Positions 15,932 through 24,791 of a stretch of 64,000 bases of DNA are shown in pieces (within the stretch, counting starts at the first letter, position 1; every line of letters starts with the position of its first letter). The position numbers and the translations under genes are program-made. The DNA is from Allobosea sp. WAO (lineage in GTDB: Bacteria; Pseudomonadota; Alphaproteobacteria; Rhizobiales; Beijerinckiaceae): assembly GCF_001509835.1 (NCBI RefSeq), contig NZ_JXTJ01000008.1, forward strand, positions 248,001-312,000, in the 5' to 3' direction. Under the pieces are notes generated by a model. That model saw only the letters and a list, made by a program, of their open reading frames with translations, was not told the DNA's origin and did no database searches.

Positions 15932-18112
15932 ATGACCGCTCGCGATGACACTGCCCCGGCTGCCGGCGAAGGCCGCGCCGGTGACATGCTCGACCTGGCC
16001 GCCCTCTGGGCCGCGATCAAGGCGAAGAAGGCCTGGGTCATCGGGCCGACGCTGGCTGCGCTCGGCCTGTCCTTCGTGGCCGTCAACATCATCCCGCCGC
16101 GCTATACCGGCGAGGCGCGGCTGCTGCTCGAGAACGGCGACAGCTTCTACACCCGCCCTGGGCCGACAGCAGAAAGCTACGGCGCGCAGTTCGACAGCGA
16201 GGGCGTGCAGAGTCAGGTCCAGGTCGTGATGTCCCGTGACCTGGCGCGCGAGGCGATCAAGCGTATCGGCCTCGTCGGCAATCCCGAATTCGATTCCGGC
16301 GCGGGCGCGCTCGGCGCCCTGAAGAAGGTCGGCGTGCTGCTCGGCCTTGGCGCCCATCCGGCTGACCGCTCGCCCGAGGAGCGCGTGCTGGAGAAGTACT
16401 ACGATCGGCTGCTGGTCTATCCGGTCGGCCGCTCGCGCATCGTCGCGATCGAGTTCACCTCGCAGGATCCCGAGCTCGCCGCCAAGGCCGCCAACATCAT
16501 CGCCAGCACCTACCTGGAGATGCAGGGCGCCGCCAAGCAGGATACGGCCCGCAGCGCCTCGTCCTGGCTCTCGACCACGATCGACCCACTGCGCAAGAAG
16601 CTGGCGGAATCCGAGGCCAAGGTCGAGGAGTTCCGTTCGCGCAACGGCCTGCTCGTCGGCACGAACAATACGACGATCACGTCCCAGCAGCTCGCCGATC
16701 TCTCGACCCAGCTTTCCAACGCCCGCACCCAGCAGGCAGAGGCGCAGGCCAAAGCCTCGATCATCCGCGACGCGATGAAGACCGGGCGCACCTTCGAGAT
16801 CCCGGATGTCGCCAACAACGAGCTGGTGCGCCGCCTGATCGAGCAGCGCGTCAATCTGCGCGCCCAGATCGCGCTCGAATCGCGCAACCTTCTCTCCGAG
16901 CATCCGCGGATCAAGGAGCTCAACGCCCAGCTCGCCGATCTCGAGGGGCAGCTGCGCGCTGCGTCGGAGCGGGCGGTGCGTACGCTGGAGAACGAGGCGA
17001 AGATCGCCGGCCAACGCGTCGAGAGCTTCACCGCCGCCCTGGATGGCCAGAAGAAGACCGTCTCCGGCGCCAATGACAGCGAGGTCCAGCTGCGCGCGCT
17101 CGAACGCGAGGCCCGCACCCAGCGCGAGCAGCTCGAACAGTACATGCTGCGCTATCGCGAGGCGCTCGCCCGCGATGCCGACAATGCGACCCCGGCCGAT
17201 GCCCGCATCATCTCGCGTGCCGTCGAGCCGACGCAGCCCTCCTTCCCGAAGAAGGTCCCGACCATGATCGTCGCGACGCTCGCGACCTTCCTGATCGCGC
17301 TCGCCGCCATCATCTCGCGCGAGCTGCTCAACGGGGCAGGTCCCGGAGGCGCCGGCACCTCGAAGCCGCCGCGCAAGCCGCCGGGCTGGGTTGGCGCCGC
17401 CGCTGGCCGTACGGATACCCAGCCCGAAGCGGGAGGCGACAAGACCGTCGATCCGCGCGAGGCCCGCGTCGCCGGACTGCTCACCCATGGCGGCCGCGTC
17501 GGCCAGATGCAGCTCGATCTCTCGGATCCCGACCGCAGCCTCGCCGACCTGTCGGCGCGGGTCGATGACGGGCGGCCCGGCTATGCGCCTCTCGTTGTCG
17601 TACTCGACGGCGCGGCGCCGGGCGATGCCTCCGCTCGTGAGCTGGCAACCCTGCTCTCTGAGCGCTGCCGTTGCGTGCTGATCGATCTCGGCAGCGATGC
17701 CGAGCGTCACCAGCCGGGCTTCTCGGAGCTGCTCTCCGGCGAGGCGCTGTTCTCCGACATCATCACCCGTCGTCCGAACTCGCGCCTGCACGAAATCGGG
17801 CCCGGCTATGCCGGCCGTGCTGCCGTGCTCGCTGCGCCCGATATCGTCGAGGTCGCGCTCGATGCGCTCTGCGAGACCTATGACTGGGTGCTGGTCGTCG
17901 CCGCCTCGACCGACGAGGCCGCCGTGCTGGCGCCGCTCGTCGCGCAGGCCCACGCGGCGCTGGTCATGGCCGGCCATGTCGGCAATGGCCATGCGGTCGA
18001 GGCCGCCTACCGCCTCTCCGATCTGACCAAGGCGCCGATCGCGCTGGTGATGGTCGAGGGCGAGGGGCGCACCGGCGAAGTCACGCGCGAGCCCAGCCCG
18101 GTCATGGCCTGA
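15932..18112 (+). CDS. polysaccharide co-polymerase, Wzc/GumC/ExoP-like with a degenerate kinase domain
   Basis: 726 residues from the ATG at 15932, chosen for the GGAAGAG ribosome site; a GTG at 15917 is the alternative. A Wzz domain with a first membrane helix (about 33-52), a long coiled-coil periplasmic part (about 200-420) and a second helix (about 445-465, TMIVATLATFLIALAAI) are followed by a cytoplasmic P-loop-like domain (about 510-705). In that domain the Walker A position reads VVVLDGAAPGDASA with no GKS/GKT, and there is no Tyr-rich tail. It should control chain length and export, but BY-kinase activity is unlikely. Confidence 0.88.
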   Translation: MTARDDTAPAAGEGRAGDMLDLAALWAAIKAKKAWVIGPTLAALGLSFVAVNIIPPRYTGEARLLLENGDSFYTRPGPTAESYGAQFDSEGVQSQVQVVMSRDLAREAIKRIGLVGNPEFDSGAGALGALKKVGVLLGLGAHPADRSPEERVLEKYYDRLLVYPVGRSRIVAIEFTSQDPELAAKAANIIASTYLEMQGAAKQDTARSASSWLSTTIDPLRKKLAESEAKVEEFRSRNGLLVGTNNTTITSQQLADLSTQLSNARTQQAEAQAKASIIRDAMKTGRTFEIPDVANNELVRRLIEQRVNLRAQIALESRNLLSEHPRIKELNAQLADLEGQLRAASERAVRTLENEAKIAGQRVESFTAALDGQKKTVSGANDSEVQLRALEREARTQREQLEQYMLRYREALARDADNATPADARIISRAVEPTQPSFPKKVPTMIVATLATFLIALAAIISRELLNGAGPGGAGTSKPPRKPPGWVGAAAGRTDTQPEAGGDKTVDPREARVAGLLTHGGRVGQMQLDLSDPDRSLADLSARVDDGRPGYAPLVVVLDGAAPGDASARELATLLSERCRCVLIDLGSDAERHQPGFSELLSGEALFSDIITRRPNSRLHEIGPGYAGRAAVLAAPDIVEVALDALCETYDWVLVVAASTDEAAVLAPLVAQAHAALVMAGHVGNGHAVEAAYRLSDLTKAPIALVMVEGEGRTGEVTREPSPVMA

Positions 18113-18143
18113 GGCCGCACTGCAAAGCTTCGCGACGGCGATC

Positions 18144-19376
18144 TCAGTCGTCGTCGCCCGGCGGCGGCCGGCGCTTCAGCCAGCCGAGAACGCGTAGCGA
18201 CAGCTTCAGTGCCAGTGGCGAGGCCTTGATCTTCCGCTTCAGCGCCCGCTTCGCCTGGCTGAAGCGGGCATAGGCCTGGCCCCTGGCGGTCAGCGGGAAG
18301 AAGGTGTCGACGAGGTCGTCCCGGTCGTCGCAGATCGTCGTCTTGTAGCGGGCCTCGCCGACGCCGAGATCGAACATCGTCAGCCCAGCCCTGCATTTGC
18401 GCTTGATCAGCTGGACCAGCAGGATTTCGCCGGGGCTGGTGCGCGCCGCAGGCGAAGCGAGGTCGAAGGACGTTGCCATGCCGGAAAAGCGCGAGCCCTG
18501 GACGGCGCCGACATAGGTCGCGACCGGCTGCCCTTCGAGATCGAGCGAATAAAGCTCGACGACAGGCGAACTTCCGGCCGAGCCCAGTGCCGCCTCGCGC
18601 AGGAACGCCCGGATCGCCGGATCGGCGAAGGGATCGGGCAGGCGCATCTGGGCAAAGCGGGCCGCCTTCTGCGCCAGGAAGGCGTCGAGCACGCGGTCGA
18701 TCGCCGCCGCGTCCCGCGCCTGCACCAGCTCCGAATGGCCGAACTCGGCGAAGCGGTTGCGCTTGGTGGTCAGCTTCTTGCGGGCATGCTTGCTCATCGA
18801 GCGGCGCAGGGTGCCGTCGCAGTCGCCCGGCTGGAGCGCGAGCTTGTAGGACCGGCTCGGGCTCGCCCCAGAGGCGAGCAGTGCCGTTGGGTTCTCGATG
18901 CCTTGCCAGGAGGTCGGCTGGTTGATGAAGACGAAGGCGTCGACCTCGCCGATCGCCGTTCCGATCTCGGTCAACAGCCGCCGCGTCGTCTCCTCGTCGA
19001 GGCTCTCCGCGAAATCGCGCCGGTAGAGGCCCATGTGATAATTGGAATGTTTGCCGCCGATGAACTCGGCGAAGCGGGTGCCGTGCCTGCGCGTGATCAC
19101 CAGGGGGAGCAGGGCAAGCGTCGCGCCCCCGGCATCGCAGATGCGGACGAAACGGAATGCCATCGCCTTGGCACGGCCGACGGTCTCGACGAAGGGGCGG
19201 ACCCAGTCATAGGCCTGATAGGGTGTCGCGAGGCCGCTCGCCTCCAGCTGGCGCCATTCGGTCTCCAGCGCGCCGATCTCGTTGCCGACGCAGATCCTGT
19301 CCCAGCCGCGTACCCCCGTCCGCTGCGAAGCGGGCGTGGTCGGCAGGTTCGGCGCGCATGCGGCGACGGCGGACAT
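18144..19376 (-). CDS. GNAT acyltransferase, CelD/BcsL family
   Basis: 410 residues. The middle and C-terminal part (about 170-350) shows the FemAB-like acetyltransferase_6 pattern: a Lys/Arg-rich stretch SKHARKKLTTKRNRF, YSLDLEGQPVATYVGA, and FDLGVGEARYKTTICD near the end, which is typical of CelD/BcsL proteins in cellulose and exopolysaccharide loci. There is no signal peptide, so it is cytoplasmic. Its place between the co-polymerase and a polysaccharide deacetylase suggests it acylates sugar precursors. The acyl donor and acceptor are not known. Confidence 0.85.
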   Translation of the reverse strand: MSAVAACAPNLPTTPASQRTGVRGWDRICVGNEIGALETEWRQLEASGLATPYQAYDWVRPFVETVGRAKAMAFRFVRICDAGGATLALLPLVITRRHGTRFAEFIGGKHSNYHMGLYRRDFAESLDEETTRRLLTEIGTAIGEVDAFVFINQPTSWQGIENPTALLASGASPSRSYKLALQPGDCDGTLRRSMSKHARKKLTTKRNRFAEFGHSELVQARDAAAIDRVLDAFLAQKAARFAQMRLPDPFADPAIRAFLREAALGSAGSSPVVELYSLDLEGQPVATYVGAVQGSRFSGMATSFDLASPAARTSPGEILLVQLIKRKCRAGLTMFDLGVGEARYKTTICDDRDDLVDTFFPLTARGQAYARFSQAKRALKRKIKASPLALKLSLRVLGWLKRRPPPGDDD

Positions 19377-19521
19377 TCCTGGATCGAGCTCCCGCGTTCC
19401 TCGTGACGGGCTTCCTTAACCCGGCATTGTGAACGGACCTGCCACCATCGGAACCATCGCATCTCGCGATTGCCGAACAGCGTTAGCGATCGGTTGAATC
19501 AAACTCTTCGATAGGCCCGGC

Positions 19522-20574
19522 ATGAGTTTGCGCCACAAGGCTTTTTCCGCCGCCTTCAAGGCGATCGCGCTGACCGGCGCCGATCGCTGGGGCAGGGGGC
19601 TCGCGCAGGGCCGGGGCGCGATCCTGATGCTGCATCATGTCCGTCCGGCGCGCGCCGGTGGCTTCCAGCCGAACGGCCTGCTCGAGATCACGCCCGCTTT
19701 CCTCGACCGCGCCCTCAAGCTGATTCGGGCCGAGGGCTACGACATCGTCCCGCTCGACGAGGTGCCGGCACGCCTCGCCGATCCCAAGCCGGCCCGCTTC
19801 TTCGTCGCCCTGACCTTCGACGATGGCTATCGCGACAATCTCGACCATGCCTGGCCGGTGCTGGCGAAACATCAGGCGCCCTGGACGCTCTTCGTGACGC
19901 CGGGCTTCGCCGAGCGCGCGGCGCGGCTCTGGTGGCTGGAACTCGAGGAGGCGATCCGCGCCCTGCCGCAGATCGCGCTCGATTTGCCTGACGGGCGCTT
20001 CAGCGCGCCATCGGCCACCGATGCAGAGAAGCAGCAGGCCTTCGACCGCCTCTATTGGCGCCTGCGCAAGGGGCCAGAAGCGCTCCTGCTGTCGGCGATC
20101 GCCGATCTTTGCCGCCAGGCCGGGGTCGATCCTGTCGCGCTGATCGAGCGCGAATGTCTGCCGCTGGAGACGTTGCGGGCGCTCGCCGGCGCACCTGGCG
20201 TCACCATCGGCGCCCATACGATGAACCATCCAATGCTCGCCAAGCATCCGGCAGAGGAGGCGCGCCGCGAGATCGTCGCGAGCAAGGCCTGGCTCGAGGA
20301 GAAGCTCGGCCTGACGATCCGCCATTTCGCCTATCCCGTCGGCGATCCCGGCTCGGCCGGGCCGCGCGAATTCGCGCTGGCGAATGAGGCGGGCTTTGCC
20401 ACCGCCGTGACGACACGGCCGGGACACCTCGTTCCCGAACACGCTGAGCACCTGCACGCGTTGCCGCGCGTCTCGCTCAACGGGCTGCATCAGAGTGAAG
20501 CGGCCCTCAGGGCGCTGCTTTCCGGCCTGCCTTTCCTGCTCTGGAACCGGGGCCGGAAGCTGAATCTCGACTGA
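19522..20574 (+). CDS. polysaccharide deacetylase (NodB-homology, carbohydrate esterase 4)
   Basis: 350 residues. The NodB domain shows the metal-binding motif TFDDGYRDN (about 104-112) and the second motif IGAHTMNHPML (about 231-241), with His-x3-His, and ends with FAYPVGDPGS. No clear signal peptide is seen. The N-terminus begins MSLRHKAFSAAFKAIALTG. The enzyme would remove N- or O-acetyl groups from the polysaccharide or a precursor. It ends just before a repeat hairpin that probably terminates the transcript. Confidence 0.9.
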   Translation: MSLRHKAFSAAFKAIALTGADRWGRGLAQGRGAILMLHHVRPARAGGFQPNGLLEITPAFLDRALKLIRAEGYDIVPLDEVPARLADPKPARFFVALTFDDGYRDNLDHAWPVLAKHQAPWTLFVTPGFAERAARLWWLELEEAIRALPQIALDLPDGRFSAPSATDAEKQQAFDRLYWRLRKGPEALLLSAIADLCRQAGVDPVALIERECLPLETLRALAGAPGVTIGAHTMNHPMLAKHPAEEARREIVASKAWLEEKLGLTIRHFAYPVGDPGSAGPREFALANEAGFATAVTTRPGHLVPEHAEHLHALPRVSLNGLHQSEAALRALLSGLPFLLWNRGRKLNLD

Positions 20575-20579
20575 GGGAT

Positions 20580-20688
20580 GTCATGCTCGGGCCCGACCCG
20601 AGCATCTCCTGCAGGAGGAGATTGCGATCAGTGCCTTCTTGTCGAGAGCTTGCAGGCTCTCCGCTTCGCTGCGGCCGGGAATGACGAC
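20580..20688. repeat. intergenic palindromic repeat, copy 1
   Basis: Begins with the hairpin ATGCTCGGG-CCCGA-CCCGAGCAT (nine base pairs) and ends near a GGGAATGACG. Copy 2 at 22092 has the same start and end but a different middle. It lies exactly between the convergent deacetylase and DUF2842 genes, so it may also act as a bidirectional terminator. Similar GTCATGCTCGGG-type elements are common between genes in Rhizobiales. Confidence 0.7.
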
Positions 20689-20894
20689 TACCCGTCCTTC
20701 CGCTCCATCCACTTGATAAGCGGCAGCAGCGGCAGCACCCAGGCGAGGCCGAGGACGATATAGGCGATGGTCTGCACAGGCTTCGAGGCTTCGGTGATGC
20801 GTCCCTGCGCCAGGGCCATGGCGACCAGCGCGTAGACGCAGACGAAGACCAGGATCACGACCGTGCCGACGAGCTTGCGATGGCTTTGGGTCAT
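20688..20894 (-). CDS. DUF2842 family small membrane protein
   Basis: 68 residues from the ATG at 20894 (MTQSHRKLVGTVVILV), with two membrane helices (about 8-29 and 40-60) and the tail LLPLIKWMERKDG. The size and KWM end match the alphaproteobacterial DUF2842 family. A longer frame to 20960 adds a Gln/Arg-rich stretch and is rejected. It is divergent from the heme A synthase gene, and a role near the cytochrome oxidase pathway is possible but unproven. Confidence 0.8.
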   Translation of the reverse strand: MTQSHRKLVGTVVILVFVCVYALVAMALAQGRITEASKPVQTIAYIVLGLAWVLPLLPLIKWMERKDG

Positions 20895-21021
20895 GGGTCT
20901 TGCTTTCCGGCTGCGGCATTGCGGGCGTTGTTCGGGCTTGCCCGCCGGACTATCTGTCACCCGACGCCGCGCTTGTGAAGCGCATTCCGGCCTTTCACCT
21001 GCGACCCGAGGTCCCGCTTCC

Positions 21022-22086
21022 GTGACGATCGCGCTCGAACACCCCCGGCCGGCTGCCGCCGCCTCCGGTCATCCCGGCATTCGCCGCTGGCTCTGGGCGA
21101 CGGCTTTCCTGGTCTTCGTGATGGTCGTCGTCGGCGGCGCGACCCGCCTGACCGGCTCCGGCCTCTCGATCACCGAATGGCGCCCGGTCACCGGCGCGCT
21201 GCCGCCGCTTACCGATGCCGCCTGGGCGCTGGAGTTCGACAAGTACCGCGCCAGCCCGCAATACCAGCTGCTCAATGCCGGCATGGCGCTGACGGACTTC
21301 AAGTTCATCTACTGGTGGGAATGGGGCCACCGCCAGCTCGGCCGCTTCATCGGCCTGTTCTATCTCGCCGGCTTCTTTGTCGTGGCACTGCGCCGCCTGC
21401 TGCCCTGGCGCCAAGTCGCGGTGCTGTTCGGCATGGGCCTGCTGCTCGGCCTGCAGGGCACGATCGGCTGGATCATGGTCGCCTCGGGCCTCGAGCCCGG
21501 CATGGTCGCCGTCGCGCCGGTCAAGCTCACCTTGCATCTCACCTTCGCCGGCCTGTTCTTCGCCAGCGTCATCGCCTTCGCCACCTGGCTGACGCCGCTG
21601 CGCCGGCTCGAAGCGCGGCAGGGTGGGGCAGGCGCCCGGTTCCTGCTGCTGATGCTCTTCGTCCAGATCGCGCTCGGCGGGCTCGTTGCCGGCTCCAAGG
21701 CGGGCTTCACCTTCAACACCTGGCCGCTGATGGACGGGGCGCTGATGCCGCCGGCCTCGACGCTCTTCGCCGGAACGCCCTTCTGGGAGAACTTCGTCGA
21801 CAATGTCGCGCTGGTGCAGTTCAACCACCGCATCGGCGCCTATCTGCTGCTGGCGCTGGCGCTCTGGCACCTTGCCGGCCTGCGCCGCATTGCGCCGGGC
21901 TCTGGCGGTGCCAAGCGCGCGACCGCGATCACCGGCCTCGTTCTGGCGCAATCGGCGCTCGGCATCGTCACGCTGCTGTTGGTGGTGCCGCTCTGGGCAG
22001 GCCTCGCCCATCAGGCGCTCGGCTTCGCCGTGCTCGCCATGGGCGTGGTGCATGTCACCCGCACCGAGCAGGGCATGCGCGCTTAA
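21022..22086 (+). CDS. ctaA: heme A synthase (COX15/CtaA)
   Basis: 354 residues from a GTG at 21022. There are eight membrane helices in two four-helix halves. The landmarks of alphaproteobacterial type-2 CtaA are present: GGATRLTGSGLSITEWRPVTGALPP (positions about 40-64), the heme-ligand regions EWGHRQLGR and FNHRIGAYLL, and LAHQALGF near the end. The enzyme oxidises the C8 methyl of heme O to make heme A for aa3 oxidase. Upstream extension of the frame to 20863 overlaps the divergent DUF2842 gene and is unlikely to be translated. Confidence 0.95.
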   Translation: MTIALEHPRPAAAASGHPGIRRWLWATAFLVFVMVVVGGATRLTGSGLSITEWRPVTGALPPLTDAAWALEFDKYRASPQYQLLNAGMALTDFKFIYWWEWGHRQLGRFIGLFYLAGFFVVALRRLLPWRQVAVLFGMGLLLGLQGTIGWIMVASGLEPGMVAVAPVKLTLHLTFAGLFFASVIAFATWLTPLRRLEARQGGAGARFLLLMLFVQIALGGLVAGSKAGFTFNTWPLMDGALMPPASTLFAGTPFWENFVDNVALVQFNHRIGAYLLLALALWHLAGLRRIAPGSGGAKRATAITGLVLAQSALGIVTLLLVVPLWAGLAHQALGFAVLAMGVVHVTRTEQGMRA

Positions 22087-22091
22087 TGCGC

Positions 22092-22199
22092 GTCATGCTC
22101 GGGCTTGACCCGAGCATCTCCGGCTCGATGAGGCGGTGGTCAGTATCTTCTCGTCATGAGATTCTCGGGTCGGCGCCGTGCGCCGCCCGAGAATGACGC
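22092..22199. repeat. intergenic palindromic repeat, copy 2
   Basis: Two hairpins in a row. The first is ATGCTCGGG-CTTGA-CCCGAGCAT; the second has outer arms ATTCTCGGG/CCCGAGAAT and an inner stem GGCGC/GCGCC. It sits between the convergent ctaA and O-acetylhomoserine sulfhydrylase genes, six bases after one and six before the other, and is likely to end both transcripts. Confidence 0.75.
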
Positions 22200-22205
22200 C
22201 TTGGC

Positions 22206-23483
22206 TCAGGCCAGCGCCTGCTCCAGATCGGCGATGATGTCCTCGACATCCTCAAGGCCGATCGACAGCCGCACCACCTCCGGTCCGGCGCCCGAAGCCG
22301 TCTTCTGCGCGTCGCTGAGCTGGCGATGCGTGGTCGAGGCCGGGTGGATCACCAGCGAGCGCGTGTCGCCGATATTGGCGAGATGCGAGAACAGCTGGAG
22401 GTTCGAGACCAGCTTGACGCCGGCGTCGTAGCCGCCCTTGAGGCCGAAGGTGAAGACCGCGCCGGCACCCTTGGGGCAATAGCGCTGGGCGAGGGCATGG
22501 TACTTGTTGTTGGGCAGGCCGGCATAGTTCACCCATTCCACCGCCGGGTGCTGGGCGAGATGCGTCGCGACCTTCAGCGTGTTCTCGCAATGGCGCTGCA
22601 TGCGCAGCGGCAGGGTCTCGATGCCGGTCAGAATCATGAAAGCGTTGAAGGGCGAGAGCGCCGGGCCCATGTCGCGCAGGCCGAGCACGCGGGTCGCGAT
22701 CGCGAAGGCGAAGTTGCCGAACGTCTCGCCGAGCACCATGCCGTTATATTCCGGCCGCGGCTTGGAGAGCATCGGGTAGCGCTCGTCGCCGACCCAGTTG
22801 AACGAGCCGCCGTCGACGATCAGGCCGCCGATCGAGTTGCCATGGCCGCCGAGGAACTTGGTCGCCGAATGCACGACGATGTCGGCGCCATGCTCAAACG
22901 GCCGGACCAGATAGGGGCTCGCCATCGTGTTGTCGACGATGAACGGGATGTTGTGCTTCTTGGCGATGGCCGCGATGCCGGCGAGGTCGACGATCACGCC
23001 GCCCGGATTGGCGATCGACTCGACGAAGATCGCCTTGGTCTTCGGCGTCACCGCCGCCGCAAAGGCTTCGAGATCGTCTGAATCGGCCCAGATCACGTTC
23101 CAGCCGAAGTTCTTATAGGAGTGGTTGAACTGGTTGATCGAGCCGCCATAGAGCTTCCTGGCCGCGACGAACTCGTCGCCGGGCTGCAGCAGTGCGTGGA
23201 AGGTCAGGAACTCGGCGGCGTGGCCGGAGGCGACGGCGAGCGCCGCGGTGCCGCCTTCGAGCGCCGCGACGCGTTCCTCGAGCACGGCATTGGTCGGGTT
23301 GCCGATGCGGCTGTAAATGTTGCCGAATGCCTGCAGGCCGAACAGCGAGGCGGCGTGGTCGACATCGTCGAAGACGAAGCTGCTGGTCTGGTAGATCGGC
23401 GTCGCGCGCGCGCCGGTCGCCGCGTCGGGGGCTGCGCCAGCATGGATGGCGAGCGTGTTGAAACCCGGTATGCGGTCGGTCAT
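22206..23483 (-). CDS. metY: O-acetylhomoserine sulfhydrylase (aminocarboxypropyltransferase)
   Basis: 425 residues of the Cys/Met metabolism PLP enzyme family. The PLP lysine is in [14 protein letters not shown] (about 205-218). The N-terminal [27 protein letters not shown] and the insertion typical of the roughly 430-residue MetY subgroup set it apart from MetB/MetZ (about 390-400). It makes homocysteine from O-acetylhomoserine and sulfide in the cytoplasm. It follows the FAD monooxygenase gene after a 71-base gap that contains two small stems; a SAM switch there was considered and not accepted. Confidence 0.92.
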   Translation of the reverse strand: MTDRIPGFNTLAIHAGAAPDAATGARATPIYQTSSFVFDDVDHAASLFGLQAFGNIYSRIGNPTNAVLEERVAALEGGTAALAVASGHAAEFLTFHALLQPGDEFVAARKLYGGSINQFNHSYKNFGWNVIWADSDDLEAFAAAVTPKTKAIFVESIANPGGVIVDLAGIAAIAKKHNIPFIVDNTMASPYLVRPFEHGADIVVHSATKFLGGHGNSIGGLIVDGGSFNWVGDERYPMLSKPRPEYNGMVLGETFGNFAFAIATRVLGLRDMGPALSPFNAFMILTGIETLPLRMQRHCENTLKVATHLAQHPAVEWVNYAGLPNNKYHALAQRYCPKGAGAVFTFGLKGGYDAGVKLVSNLQLFSHLANIGDTRSLVIHPASTTHRQLSDAQKTASGAGPEVVRLSIGLEDVEDIIADLEQALA

Positions 23484-23554
23484 GGCGTGCTCCCTCGAAA
23501 CTTCTGATCTCGGACGTCTTGTTCGATTTAACGAACGCCTCGCGGGGCGTCAAA

Positions 23555-24778
23555 TCAGCGTCGAGGGCTCAGCTCCGGCCCGAGATGCTCCGGCCGCACA
23601 CCCATGCCGACCATGCGCGCAGGCAGGCGCCGCAGCAGCGGGAAGCGCCGTAGCAGCCTGAGCGGCCAGGGCGGAGCGATCGGCTTGTCCGCCGCCAGCA
23701 GCGGCGTGATCACCCGGTTCTGGATCACGATCTGCACGGTTTGCGTGAGCTTCGCCGGCCATTCGCGCCGCTTCTGGACAGCGGCGAGGTCGCTGTCGCT
23801 CAGCTGGCGATCGCGCAACGGCCTGGCCAGCAGGTTGGCTGTCGCGACCGCATCCTGGATCGCGAGGTTGATGCCGACGCCGCCGATCGGCGACATGGCG
23901 TGCGCGGCATCGCCGATGCAGATGAGGCCCGGCCGCCACCAGCGCTCCAGCCGGTCGACGGCGACCGAGAGCAGCTTGATGTCGTCCCATGAGGCGAGTT
24001 CGTTGGTCCGGTCTGCGAGTTCCGGCGCTAGCGCGAGTAGCCCGGCCTTGAAGGCATCGAGCCCGGCTGCCTGCAGCCTGTCGAGAGAGCCCTTCGGGAT
24101 GATGAAGGCGCATTGCCAGTAGTCGCCGCGATTGAGTCGGATGAAGAAGCGCCCGGCCGCGACCTGGCCGAAGGCCTGCGCCGGCTCGTGCGGCCGGCGG
24201 CTCAGGCGGAACCAGAGCACATCCATCGGCGCGCCGAGTTCCGTCACCGCGAAGCCCGCCGCCGCGCGCACATCGGAGCGCCGTCCATCCGCCGCCACGA
24301 CGAGATCGGCGGCGATCTCCATAGGGCCGTCCGGACCTTCCGCCTGCAACCCGGCGACGCGTCCGTTCTCCTCGATCAGCCCGGTCGCCTTCGTCCGCAT
24401 CAGCAGCCGGAAGTTCGGATAGGCTCGGCCGTGTTCGGCTAGGAAGTCCAGAAAATCCCATTGCGGCATGAAGGCGATGAAGGGCGCCTTGACGGGCAGA
24501 TGGCTGAAATCGGCGACGGTGATGTCCTCCTTGCCGAAGCGGGCGACGAGATCGTCCTCCCGGACATGCGGCAGCTCGAGGAATTCGTCGAGCAGGCCAA
24601 GCTCGTGCATCACCTCCATGGTCGAGGGATGGATGGTGTCGCCACGGAAATCGCGCAGGAAGTCGGCGTGCTTCTCCAGCACGATGACGTCGACGCCCGC
24701 CCGGGCGAGCAGAAAGCCGAGCATCATCCCGGCGGGGCCGCCGCCGGCGATGCAGCAGCTCGTCATCTCCCGGGCCAT
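23555..24778 (-). CDS. FAD-dependent monooxygenase (PHBH/UbiH fold)
   Basis: 407 residues. All three flavin motifs are present: GxGxxG as CIAGGGPAGMMLG (about 8-20), DG as LVVAADGRRSDV (about 159-170), and GD as ICIGDAAHAMSPIGGVGIN (about 283-301). The Arg-rich C-terminus (WPLRLLRRFPLLRRLPARM) is unusual but seen in related soil-bacterial oxidoreductases. It lacks a signal peptide. The substrate is not predictable; aromatic hydroxylation is the family norm. It begins 13 bases after a Bug-type binding-protein gene ends, so the two may be co-transcribed. Confidence 0.87.
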   Translation of the reverse strand: MAREMTSCCIAGGGPAGMMLGFLLARAGVDVIVLEKHADFLRDFRGDTIHPSTMEVMHELGLLDEFLELPHVREDDLVARFGKEDITVADFSHLPVKAPFIAFMPQWDFLDFLAEHGRAYPNFRLLMRTKATGLIEENGRVAGLQAEGPDGPMEIAADLVVAADGRRSDVRAAAGFAVTELGAPMDVLWFRLSRRPHEPAQAFGQVAAGRFFIRLNRGDYWQCAFIIPKGSLDRLQAAGLDAFKAGLLALAPELADRTNELASWDDIKLLSVAVDRLERWWRPGLICIGDAAHAMSPIGGVGINLAIQDAVATANLLARPLRDRQLSDSDLAAVQKRREWPAKLTQTVQIVIQNRVITPLLAADKPIAPPWPLRLLRRFPLLRRLPARMVGMGVRPEHLGPELSPRR

Positions 24779-24791
24779 GGCCTTGCTCCGC

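Noticed and set aside
15866..17992. 708-residue open frame antisense to the co-polymerase gene
   Set aside because: The plus-strand protein has clear Wzz features; the antisense frame is open only because of high GC and has no domain.
23505..23563. Possible SAM-II riboswitch before the O-acetylhomoserine sulfhydrylase gene
   Set aside because: GCTGATTTGA and a TTAAAT stretch resemble parts of the SAM-II core, but the element overlaps the stop of the upstream gene, the 3' GCTAAA-type segment is missing, and the bases fold better as two simple hairpins (ACGCC/GGCGT and TTCG/CGAA).
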